From Saccoglossus kowalevskii (taxonomy: Eukaryota; Hemichordata; Enteropneusta; Harrimaniidae): a stretch of DNA of 24,808 nt. This document shows, piece by piece, positions 1-10,796 of this stretch. Numbering within the stretch: the stretch's first letter is position 1; every line of letters starts with the position of its first letter. The notes under the pieces were generated by a model, which ran no database searches, was not told where the DNA came from, and saw nothing but the letters and a program-made list of their open reading frames with translations. Position numbers and translations under genes: made by a program. The DNA lies in the NCBI RefSeq assembly GCF_000003605.2, contig NW_003132351.1, positions 168,451 through 193,258 on the forward strand, written 5' to 3'.

Positions 1-189
1 ATCAACTGACTAAAAATGCTGACTAAATAATGATGACGCTCTTGTGTCATCCATATACCAAACATGATGTGTAAATCAGTGTTTCAACGGCTGTTGCAAT
101 CAAACAGGTCATTACTACATGATGTTCGTTCATATTTTGTATGATTGTTTATATTCAAAATATACACATATAGTATTTCCAGAAATTAA

Positions 190-474
190 AGGGCGGTAGT
201 CATCGCGCCACGCATGCGCGAAATATATGGGTCTAAACAAAGAAGCGACTTTGGTGTGCAGATCAAAGAGTACAAACTGGGACATTACCAAGCTTTAATT
301 AGGTATTGTTTTAGGTGATTGGAAGGTATGGAAGGAGTCACCGGCGGTAATTAGGGCAAGTCGAACCCAAGTCAAACCTCATACTTTTCATTAAAAGAGC
401 GCATTGGATTTTTTTGAAAATCAATGTTTATTAACACAAATGTGGCACATGCGCAGCGCAACGACAATCGCCCT
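190..474. mobile_element. MITE-like element, TTAA target site, about 34-bp terminal inverted repeats
   Basis: The left end reads TTAA-AGGGCGGTAGTCATCG and the right end, read on the other strand, TTAA-AGGGCGATTGTCGTTG. The two ends agree at about 27 of 34 positions counted from TTAA inward, including the GCATG core about 30 bp in. The element is flanked on both sides by TTAA (186-189 and 475-478), which fits a target-site duplication. At 285 bp with no reading frame it must be non-autonomous. TTAA duplication is typical of piggyBac-type transposition, but the AGGG terminus is not the usual CCC start of that family, so the superfamily is left open. It sits in intron 2 of the bambi homologue. 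Confidence 0.7.
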
Positions 475-3400
475 TTAAACGATTTATTGCACTCTATTTA
501 ATACCAATCACTGTAGCAGTATTTTTTGAGGATCAACACAAAATGTGCACAGGAACGGAACAAGGGCACTTCAAATGATGTTAAGTCGGGCCACCAACCA
601 CGTTCTTCCCGTGCCGAACTATTGTAGAATTCGAATGTTCTGATAGATGTTGATTTAGTGTGGATGAAAAAGAATTGTTGATTCCAACCACTATTCCTGT
701 CAATCGCATGCACTGGACTGAACTCGGCATGGCAGCACAGTAACGCATAGCATCGCCAAGTAGAGTCAAATGATATCAAGTAGCGACCGAGAAAAAAACT
801 ATTTCATCCACCAAGCCCCCATTTATTCATGTATAGAAGCCCCACTGCCAGCCAATTGAACGATGTCACAATATGAACTAACATCATTATTATCTGTATT
901 TCGGCCCAGTGGCGATTCATAATCTCGCCAGTCCTGAGAAGCCAGGAGCTAGGAAATAAACCATAGCTATAGAAGAAAAGAAAAACAAACAAACAAGTGA
1001 GATGAAACAGATTAACCGTGTGGCCGACTCCTTTTAATAAATATATTTAGAATCTATTGAGTATTCAGTCAATTCCGACAATGGGGAACAAAACAAGTCG
1101 GAGTGCCAAAGAACGTGAAGTCGAAATTGCAAATGATCTTCGGGTGCCTGTGGATGCGGGGACAGATTAAATGGTCCTTGTAAGGAGTTAGGGCACGGTA
1201 ACGGACGGGGTATGGGTATTGACATTTTCCTTGTCATTTGTCATACTCCTAGTTAAATTCACATATCTAGCTCAATTCTCAAAAGTGTTAGATTTCGTTA
1301 CGCTACGAGGATTTTCCAATCACGCAACTTGAAGATGGCATAATTTAGATTAAAATAGGAATTGAGACGATTAGATACGAAAAAAACCCATGTATTTCAG
1401 ACAAGAACATGCATACTAGATATAATTGAGCTCACAGACTGGAGGTACTTATGCGAATCCAATACTGGATTTTTGTGGTACTGTTCATTTCTTATTTGAG
1501 GGTTCAGTGTCACGTGGTCATTCAAGTAAATACTCATAACGCGTCAGATAAATGATTGTTTTGGCGAACCCATGAAATCCCGGTGATTGTAGCAAATTTG
1601 GCGTAATGGGGGAGAATATTCTGTGTACCAGAAATCCGCAAGTAGCCAATTTAATAAGCAACTAGTTTAAGTTCCATCGTAAAGCTAAAACGAGACTTCA
1701 TACAAGATTAAACATAGCCCAAGTGCTTGCGTACTTCATGTCGATTTCGATATTGAATCGGTTAACAAATGCCACGCCATTATTAATCATATCAAACAAG
1801 AAACTATGGCTAAAACCAAATCTGAAATTATTAAATGCGAACATATTTTGTCACTGGGGTTGATTGAACGGAAATCGTCAAACATTTTCCGATGCACGCG
1901 CATGACGAATACAATCAGAATCATCCTTTTTGAAAAGTACTTCTCGTATTTTAGAGGAGCATTCACTTCCAAACAGCGACACTAGTGCGCCAGTAGAAAC
2001 AGATGTCTCCTCCGTCTATTATCCGAATACTGAGGTAATAAACCTCAATGTCTTACAGCAGAAGTCCGGTTAAGAATATCATAAGATTTAGGGTCAGACT
2101 TACAGACTTCATAAAAGGAAGCTGGGGACACGTGACAGGAAGAACAGAACCTTCTAGCGCAGTGCATATCGCGCGCATAAAAAATCTACGCGGTTTTGCC
2201 TGTTTTAATTTGTACGACTTATTTATCGGACTGGCTCGAGGTTGGTGCAAGCGACGTTACCCACACTCCCTTGGGAATAGATCACTTTCAGAAGCCACAC
2301 AAAATGTGAATGGCTGTCTAAAAGAACAATCAACCATGAATGTGTCCGAAATAAGATTCAACGCTAATTCCCTTTGGTCTTAATTGCATCCACTAATCTG
2401 CGAAGAGCCGCCAGGTAGTGGCGTCGCACGGATTCATCTTCAAGTTGTCGGGTGCTACAAAGCCTTATCGCCGAAGAATGAATGACTGACGACTGTCAAT
2501 CTGCTGTCTCCGCGTCGAATCCAGTGTTAGTATTGATCACCACGGTATAGGAAGGCCATGCAAAGATGCCCTACCCCTAAATGTCACCTTCAATACGTTT
2601 CAGTATACATTTAAACGGTACGCTGAATCATTTGACTCTCCAGCGTCCGGCTCTTTATCTATGTAAACAAACTACGCTTCATCGATGTTGCCCGATTCCC
2701 CAAGAGTAAACTCGCCCCTTTATAAAGACTGTGTGAATCATAAATCACACGAATCAGTATTGCAAATCCAGAATAAAGCTACAGAGCTAGTGTTGAAAAC
2801 GCTTAAAAGTCACTGTCTTCGGAACACGTCACTGAGATACATGGCAGTCGGTTAATTGTTGTTGACGTTTTTTAAAGTTTATCGGAATTTGTTGTTTTAA
2901 TACATATTTCAATTTGTCTACATATTGTAGTAAACTACCTATATAGTAAGTTCTGATAGCTTACGATTACAATTCGTATTTATTACTGCAAATATAATCA
3001 CAAATTGTTGTTCCATTATGTAACATAACTACTACAAGTCAAATAGATGATACATAGAGTTACGTCATTCAAAGTGGGGGATACAGTAGGCCATGCGGGC
3101 GATTAGACTCGCATACTGCGAAGGTTAACCTAAACTTAGAAATAACTCTATCTGAGCAAAGACGCGCAAACCGCCCAGTCGGCAAGATAACAAGTTCGGC
3201 GTGGAATCTCGGTATGCCTGGCAGGAACAACTCTTATTGAGTGTAACAGCTTCTAATACACTAACAATTTTATGTGGAGATTTCTCAGCATTAGCAATCG
3301 GCAATTAAGTGGGCCGATGCATGCTGCGTAACTATTCCCCCGTAGCTGTTGTCTCTTCAACATAGCAGCCACACTCCCCCAGCGTGACGAACGGTGCTCG

Positions 3401-5508
3401 GTGACGCTGCGCAGTATCTCTGGCGCCAGTGGTTCACACGTCACGAGATCACAATTCGCTGACTTGTAACACGAACTCATGATCCGTCAAGGTTCAATTC
3501 TACTCGTGTAAAGGTAGAAAATACGCCACCGAGCCTGAAAACACTTCAGATATTGCTTTCAAAACAACTATGCCTTGAAAATATTGCTGGAACGAGGATA
3601 TGTATATGATATTGGCGCTTTTCTTCCTTTTATCCTAGGTTTATCCCTCATACTATTTTAATTATTCACAAAGGTCTCGCTCTGTGCAACACTATACTAC
3701 TAATTCTAGTATAATTTCTAGGCTTACGACATTTTCTCTATAGTTATTAGTCCAGGCTTTCAGCGTATAAATTTTTAATTCTCCCATTTTCAGTTGTATT
3801 TATAATTTTAAATGCTGAATGGGACAGCAAAATGAAACTACTAATGCAAATCTAAATCTTGCGACTCGTTGGCGTCTTTACAAGATTGATTACGCCGAGG
3901 ACATCCACTCGATATTCTTAGCGGAAAAAAATAAATTTCCAATTCGGATATAATACTGTGTCATTTGGCGGACGGCGCCGTCAACTCCACAGGGTTTTGT
4001 TACTGTAACAAGATGTATCAAGACGCTCCTGTAAATGCGGTGAACCGACGGTATCAATCCGTCCTTGCTCCGTATCCGCAATGACGAGACGTTCTCCGAT
4101 TACAAACGTACGACTCATCTGCCCATATCGCTGGTGTTAGAAACTTGCCGGGCAAAACGATGTTTTATTTGTTTTACCTTTTCTGAATGAGTAATAATCG
4201 CCCGCGGGTCCGGTAAAGCTGAATAGAACAGTGTGTTCTGATCGTGTTTGTTCACGATTCTCACCTAGTTGTTGTATCCAAACTATTACCGTAATCGCAG
4301 TTCGCATACATGAAAGCATTCTACCACGAAAGGTAAATCGAGAAGTTCGTATATATATGGTCATGGGTTAATTTTCTCGAATAAACATGATTTAAGAACG
4401 ATGTGCCTCTCTTGAACGCTGACGGCACTGTAACGAACGAGCTTAGGCTGAAGTCGAACTATTGTCTAATGCACGTTCTCCTGTGCATGTGACAAGCATG
4501 CCAGTGTTGAAAAGTTTCACAGCGTTGTTCAAAACAAGGCAACTGAATCTCTGTGTGAGTTTATTTACTTATAAAGTGTATTATTCACCCAGTCAGCAAG
4601 AATATCTCTCATATAAGAATGGTCCGAGTTTCAGCAACGATTACGAGAAATAATGTTCTTGCCGGACTCACATGTCAGAAAGACATTTTCCAGGCTTTTA
4701 TAAATTGTCCGCATTTTAACAATTGCCATTTCTTTGGATGGCGTAAACAAAAAAAAACAGTTCAATGGCTGTACTGACTGAGGCGGACTCGGTCTTTGTT
4801 GTGGCCTGCTTCGCTAAATTGCGCCGTTTGAATTGTGAAAAGCGGGAAGAACCTGCCCAGCCATCGGCCTACAATATTAAATTAAATTTCGTACACTGAC
4901 TTTGTTGGGTTTTTTTTTGTGTAGTACCATTGTGAAATGGCGTCGTTGGGGTAGGCTCACTCTCTATAGGTTTCGCTAAAAAGGCACACATACAAAGGGG
5001 TGCCGTAATTTCACCAATCAGTCACCATTTGCACGTCAAAATCAGAAAAGGCAACCATTTAGCCATTACACTTTCTTTGGAATATTCCCCTTTTCTGGTG
5101 ATTTCAGTTCGGTCAAACACTATTGAGGTACTCACCGTGCCCCCTGATTAGCTATCTCCTTTACATTTTTTTGGCATGCGATATTTGTGTATTTGTAAAG
5201 GGAAAAAAGATAATTACCTTACACCGGAAAAAACTGCGCCGAGCAATTAGAGAGAGAGGGAGGGGATATTAATGCATATCAGTGTAGCGTATGGGAGGAA
5301 CCCATACTGAAGGAAGAACCCATTTAAATGCCACGTAAAGCAGCATCAAAACAAACTGGCGACCAAAAATACACTATAAATTCAGATACAATTTCCGTGG
5401 GGAAGCCGGTTTTTTTCTTAATAGACGTGATTCCAATTTTCATCAGCACTTGCACCGTTTCTTGTAGCACCATTTGTCGAGATATCACACCAGGTTAACA
5501 AATGATTA

Positions 5509-5521
5509 CCCCCCGGGGGGG
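5509..5521. repeat. C6G7 homopolymer palindrome
   Basis: Six C residues are followed directly by seven G residues in otherwise AT-rich intron. The stretch is self-complementary and likely to be length-variable or error-prone in assembly. Confidence 0.9.
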
Positions 5522-7144
5522 TACAGTCGCTCAACTGGAGTGTGAAATGTACATTTGGGGGAGACCATCACTCTAGAATGAATCCATTAATATACATTTT
5601 TACTTGATTTTTACAGTTTTTGTCCAACAAGAAATTATTATTGAGCTCCAGCAAAATGTGCAAGGATGTCACTATAATCGTTTTAAATTCCACGCGCGAG
5701 TTCTCGACGTAAAATCATTACCGCGTGGCGTGGAAATCGACCCACATGTCATTGGCGATTAAGTCTTCAAACACAGAAGTCTGCGAAAACCTATAATTTC
5801 GATAGGCCAAGGAGTGTCATGATATGGATAAACGCGAGCTCTGAAGGTAGCAATTTCGTGTCAATATTCATCATATATTTTTCAAAGACGAGATTTTTGA
5901 CATCTTCTCCTGTTAACGTCAAACGCGGTATTATCCAGCGGGTGCGCACTAAAGATGACTGAACCCAACAGAAGGCTGAGAAATTGCGCATGCGTGCGAT
6001 GCCCGGCCCGAAGGTGAAAATTTGCTCGGAAAGTATTGAAATCAAATTAATAACAATAGCTCAGTAAATTATTTCCAATTTCTCCCGGGAAGGGATAAAC
6101 CTCGTTATTATTTTTTTCTGATAATTTTAAATCCGAGAAGTTCCCCCGTTTTAAATCTGTATGTATTGTACGTATAGTTACGGTGAGTGAGCAAGAACGG
6201 TTGAATTACTGCTGATTACGTATTCAGTGAGTGTAACGATGTTAAAATATCAAGTAACAATGCTTAAAGCGGGCATCTGGTGGTTTCCAGAGACGGTAAC
6301 TTTAGTACTTCTGCATTTTTTTCAATTGGCGATATAGCGTGTACTACGAGTAGCAAGTTATGTCTTCACGAACGCGACGTCTTCCAATCCACCCTTTTTG
6401 TGCCCTTGCTCACAGAAAACCACTCTCACACAAAATTATTTGCACTAATTATCCGAGTCGCAGGTATTTCTGATTTCACCTGTTTTCAGATAGTCCTTTT
6501 TGTGACTAGGTAAACAAATATTTAGAATTATGTGGCCATTTCTAAATATGCACTCCATCCCATGTAAATAATGTGTTCGATTTCTCGGGCGCCAAAGTAA
6601 AAAGCGCGCGACGACACGGATTTTGAGACAGGAAAACAGCCGCCAGGAATCGATGATAAAACCACGTGGCCGGTGACGTCGGGTCTCTATTTTTATTTTA
6701 ATGTGAAAAATAAAGAAAACTGGCTTCTTTTCATGTATTTGGATGCATATTTCGTGACGTCAACTCATCGTCAATATGAGTAGTTACTTGAACCAGAATG
6801 TGTATCAGCTGTGCCGCACTAAAGTGCATTCACGCTAGACAACAAACAATTTGAAAACCATGTAAGGGGATGCTCACATAACTATGGCTAGCTAAAAATA
6901 CTATTTATGTGGTTCTGACGAAACATTTAGAATTTCAGACTTATAGAACTACTAGGTTAGATAACGGTACTCAACAAAATGTCCGAAAAACTTTCATTTG
7001 AAACAGTAAACAGGCTGGCCACATTTGAAATAGTGTGGAAATCGTTTCACATACATACAACATAAATGTTTGTTTACATTTTTTTTTTCAAAATTGCATA
7101 TACCGGTAAATGTATTATAATTTTAAAGAACGCACTGACTTGTA

Positions 7145-7175
7145 TTAAAGCGCGATAGCCGTCGCACCGCGTCGT
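7145..7175. repeat. Possible relic terminal inverted repeat of the 190-474 element family
   Basis: TTAA followed by AGCGCGATAGCCGTCGCACC matches the left end of the 190-474 element at about 21 of the first 27 positions and its right end at about the same level. Apart from one G/C change, the differences from the left end are transitions, mostly the kind produced by CpG decay. I could not identify a convincing opposite end within about 350 bp; a weak candidate ends at TTAA near 7461. This may be a broken copy or a coincidence of a CpG-rich patch. Confidence 0.3.
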
Positions 7176-8397
7176 GTATGTTATGCAACGTATACAGCGT
7201 GTGTAAAATACATTGTTTGTTCACGCGCAATTCGCGCTGCGCTGCGTGACGCATGTAGCACTTCATATACCAGCTGACACTTTAACCCACCCACGTTTAC
7301 TTTAAAGTTTTGGACCCGTATCATAGGAACATTTTGCTTAACATTTACCTGCCTTCGAGAACTCCAGTCTCGCAATAGTTTATTAATACATAGATTTACA
7401 TTTTTTAAACTTTGCATATGTTTCTCACAATATACACAAACCACTTCGATCAAGCGCATTTAACATCTCACGCGACCACGACCACAACAACGACGACAGG
7501 TCATATTTACGGAAAAATTAAAAATGGTCGCCATTATTGACTAGACTTGCGAAAAGTACAAGTACGGTTAAGGAAATCTAACAAACCAAGTCAGGGGTGT
7601 TTTAAAAAATTCATAACTACCCATTCACACTTAGTGTATATGTCCCATGCCCATTAATCGCCCCTAGCAACCATCAAGCGACTGAATTCCGCCTACACAT
7701 CTGAGAGTTGTACGCTAAGATGCCGTCGGTCTGATGAATAGTATCGTAATTTGGCTGAAATCTGTAATGCTGAGCTATTGTGAGTATGAATAGTGGCGCC
7801 TTTTAAAAAAGTTAGATAATGTCAGAGTTTTTACAGCCCCACGATAAAACCTGCTCTGTCGTAATTTGCGAGAGTTCAAACAAGCTGAATCCTCGTAAAG
7901 CTCTCATCTGGCTTCCACGTTTCATACCCCTTCATTAAATCAAATTGAATGCCGTTGTCCAATAGCCTTCAAGTTGATGCGTAACATCCGATCCTGAAAG
8001 CTCCGAGCTTGTGACTTCTTGCTAATTATTCAAATAAAAAAAAAGATCGACCGTTTCTACTTCATTGAATATTTGGAATTTGTATTTGTTTTAATGTAGC
8101 CATTTCTGAATCACACTGTTTCATGGTTTCACTATTATGGGTCAAAAATAACAATTAAATTTGAAACCAGTCGGCCATCTTGGATCAAATAAAGTTATGT
8201 TTTCCTATCAACAAGTTTGAGTGGTTTGAGAGCATATAAATTAAAAGCTAAATATGTTAGGGAAATGTTGAACTTATGAAACAACATTGCATAGTGTATA
8301 GTCGATAAATTCAATACATCAGTATTGTGGTATGCAATATAATTTGCTAAAATATACTAAATGTTCTATGGATATGCGAAATATCTTCTGTACGGGT

Positions 8398-8433
8398 GTC
8401 AGTCGTACTGACGGGCAGACTGACGGACAGACA
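8398..8433. repeat. Hairpin plus GAC-rich imperfect tetranucleotide repeat
   Basis: GTCAGT and ACTGAC are perfect inverted arms around CGT (8398-8412). They run into a series of near-identical GACGG/CAGAC tetramers to 8433. Such GAC/CAGA tracts occur near the ends of dispersed repeats in several invertebrate genomes, so this may mark a degenerate repeat, but no full element is visible. Confidence 0.45.
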
Positions 8434-9230
8434 TTCTTACACACGCAAAGAAGTGAATCCACAATGAGTTCATTAGAAGGACGTTTGGTCTTGAGGAAGT
8501 CCAATGGCACACCCGGTCAATATCATCATGGGGATACCTTGATGATGTAACCATGGATGTAGTAACCCACCTTGTTGCATAGCGACGATGTGTAAGTTAT
8601 TCCCAAGTGATCAAGAAGAAGACCTACATAATTGTAGCTGAAACATTCGCTCCCGCAAGTGCGATGTAATATAGGAAAAGCAACCCTTGCTATTTTAATT
8701 TGTCAATTTTCATTATAAACGCGTAACCATCAGAAGTCATCAGATCAGAAGGAGAGTTGTGAAAATACCAAGAGTGTGTGTAGTTTGTACAGCAATGATG
8801 ATGACTTACAACTCTAGGAATCAACTCATGAACGTCACCAAGTCACGTGCTTAATTAAATTTAAAAATGCATATCCCAATGGGAAGTGCCTATTTGGTAT
8901 CATTTATTTAATATATATAAATAGTAATGCACTAGCCAACGCATACTCAGAATATAGCTAGGTGTGGCCAATGAAACAAGCTTTATTTGAGTCATTTTTT
9001 CTTCTGAAAAGGCCACATTTTATTAGAACAGAATTAATGAGAGCATGGACTTTATTTATTACGTCACGCCTGGGTTTTGTCATGCACATTGCAGCGAGCT
9101 AATATCAGAGTCGGAATTCTGATTGAAATGCTCAGTCTAAAATGTGATAAGATCCTTAGCCATTTAAAAGATTACACCGAAAAATTATGAGTGGAACCGG
9201 AGCATTGCTGGCCTTCCAGCACATTAGGTT

Positions 9231-9689
9231 GGCTACACTGCGGGGGGGGGGGCAACTCTATGAAGTGATTGGCTACACTGTGGAGGGATTGGCCACACTG
9301 TGGAAGGGTTGGCTACTCTGTGGAGGGGTTCGATACTCTGTGGAGAGATTGGCTACACCATGGAGGGGTTGGCTACTTTGTGGAGAGATTAGCTACTCTG
9401 TGGAAGAATTAGCTACTCTGTGAAGGGCTTCAATACTCTGTGGAAAGATTGGCTACACCACGGAGAGGTTGGCTACTCTGTGGAGGGCTTCGATACTCTG
9501 TGGAAAGATAGGCTACACCATCCAAGGGTTGGCTACTCTGTGAAGGGTTTACTACTCTGTGGAAGGATTAACTACTCTGTAGAGGGGTTCGATACTCTGT
9601 GGAAGGGTTGGCTACACTGTAAGGAAGTTAACTACACCATATAAGGCTTGTCTATTCCGTGGAAGGTTTAGCTACTCAGTACATAAGTT
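9231..9689. repeat. 20-bp minisatellite, about 23 copies
   Basis: Consensus unit GGCTACTCTGTGGAGGGGTT. Twenty-three units can be placed in strict 20-bp register from 9231, except one 19-bp unit at 9551-9569. The first unit is degraded into a G11 run (9242-9252). Variants CGATACTCTG and GGCTACACCA recur in order: CGATA-type units are numbers 6, 11, 14 and 19, so the spacing 5-3-5 implies an 8-unit (about 160 bp) higher-order period. Open frames at 9187-9423 and 9420-9644 arise only because the unit lacks frequent stops; they are not taken as genes. The array lies in intron 2, about 0.8 kb past exon 2. Confidence 0.95.
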
Positions 9690-10337
9690 AGGAACTTCTC
9701 AAAGAAGGGAATCGTAATTTTGCCCCATTTGCTTCGAAGTCGTTTGTTCAAGCTTTCATGGGCCTCTCTTATAGCAAACCTACAAGAAAACAACGCTTAT
9801 TATCTCAGATTGTTGAACTCGTTCCGAAATACATGACATATTCACGAGTTGTAATCTTGGAGAGTGTTACTTGAACGATTTCAGAAGCAACCACACATTC
9901 TCGCTCGCGAAGTAAATGTGTAATCAAGCATAGACTTTCTGGATGTGGTTTATATTACGCTAGCAAGGCTGGAGCCAGCAATACCGACAACAGCACATCG
10001 TTTCAATATAGCCATGTCAAGGATTTCCTGTCTCCGTCAGAAATTAATATAACCATGAATACAACTCAGGAATCAATTTCTGAGGCAATAAGTTATCGAA
10101 TAAATTGCACAAGCGGGAGTCATAGCAACCAGAGCTCTAATGACAGCATCTGTAATGATCATTGGAAGCTGTACACATGCTGATGTCCTGTACTCCAGCA
10201 AATTTCATCTGATTCGTTGCGGTTATGTTAGACAACAAAGCCATGGCGCCGCTGCTTTCCGCATCCCAGTGGGAGTGGTACTTTAAGATGAGACAAGCAA
10301 TGAAGCTGATGTAATCGACAAGGGTCAGTCAATAAGG

Positions 10338-10369
10338 TCACGCGAGATTCAAAGGCGTTCACGCGAGAT
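10338..10369. repeat. 11-bp direct repeat TCACGCGAGAT spaced 21 bp apart
   Basis: Identical 11-mers begin at 10338 and 10359, two helical turns apart, inside intron 2 about 130 bp past the exon 2 donor. The core CGCGAGA resembles the TCTCGCGAGA element bound by Kaiso-type zinc finger proteins in vertebrates, with one changed base. Regulatory function is inference only. Confidence 0.5.
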
Positions 10370-10502
10370 GTATTTAAATAAAATTGATGGAAACTCGCTT
10401 AATGAAATACCTTCAAGCAAAGAAGTGTTTTTTTTTTCACTAACGTATGCAGAACATATGTTGACTCAAATATATATGAAAACAGGAAAAAATCGGACTC
10501 AC

Positions 10503-10796
10503 CTTCTGAATTTTGCGCTATAATATCCGTGTTGTCTAATCTATTGTAGTTACACAAGTCGTCCTTACAACATTTCAATATCGACAAATTAGCTGTCCTG
10601 TTTGGCGGTTGTGTTCCCGCCGTTTCTCCTGTTTCACATAGTTCAATGTCTATCGACTCCATACAGCCATGTGGACTGAGTGGTCGGTCATTTGAATCAT
10701 TTTCCTCATAGAGTTCCGAATAGCATCCGGTATTCGACTTGCACATATATCCCGATCCAACACAAGTTGGGGAATCACAGTAACAACGAATCAAGC
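10503..10796 (-). CDS. bambi: BAMBI homologue, exon 2: complete three-finger ectodomain
   Basis: This exon encodes the extracellular receptor-like domain of BAMBI, a type I membrane pseudoreceptor that resembles TGF-beta type I receptors but lacks the kinase and dampens BMP/activin/TGF-beta signalling. The exon starts after a pyrimidine-rich acceptor (TTTTTATCCCCAG) and ends at AAG|GTGAGT. It is 294 bp, in phase 1 at both ends. With exon 1 joined, it covers residues 30-126. It opens with LIRCYCDSPTC, followed by GYMCKS (44-49), the most diagnostic BAMBI stretch. All ten cysteines expected of the family are present (33, 35, 40, 47, 53, 73, 82, 104, 105, 110), ending in the CCKDDLCN box of TGF-beta receptor ectodomains. 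Two N-glycosylation sequons, NRT (94) and NLS (98), lie before that box. The frame stays open past the donor to 10399. Family assignment is firm; species-level function is inferred. Confidence 0.96.

Larger units (their letters stand above)
1..10502 (-). other. bambi intron 2, 5' portion (continues off left edge)
   Basis: The intron begins at the GTGAGT donor at 10502-10497 and no acceptor with a convincing next exon was found down to position 1. I looked on the minus strand for the expected hydrophobic transmembrane segment and the conserved cytoplasmic region of BAMBI and did not see them. The long minus-strand reading frames here (498-779, 804-992, 3253-3480, 4137-4364, 5791-6045, 7181-7459) do not resemble them. 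The stretch contains the MITE-like element, the minisatellite and small repeats listed separately. Outside these I see AT-rich unique sequence with no supportable gene on either strand. Confidence 0.7.

Noticed and set aside
804-992. Hydrophobic minus-strand frame as the transmembrane exon of bambi
   Set aside because: Hydrophobicity is scattered with many aromatic residues, it lacks the basic stop-transfer residues after the segment, and nothing follows that looks like the conserved tail.
2048-2383. 111-codon plus-strand frame
   Set aside because: Composition and lack of motifs fit chance; no promoter or splice signals and no recognisable family.
7181-7459. Cysteine-bearing minus-strand frame as a candidate downstream bambi exon
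   Set aside because: No hydrophobic membrane segment, no acceptor of the right phase seen, and no similarity to the BAMBI cytoplasmic region.
8332-8550. Plus-strand frame with TDGQTDGQT peptide
   Set aside because: The repeat peptide comes from the GAC-rich simple sequence at 8398-8433, not from a conserved domain.
9187-9644. Two adjoining plus-strand open frames encoding a WL/YSVEG-type repeat protein
   Set aside because: They coincide with the 20-bp minisatellite; the period is not a multiple of three, the second frame begins at GTG, and the frames exist only because the unit rarely contains stops.
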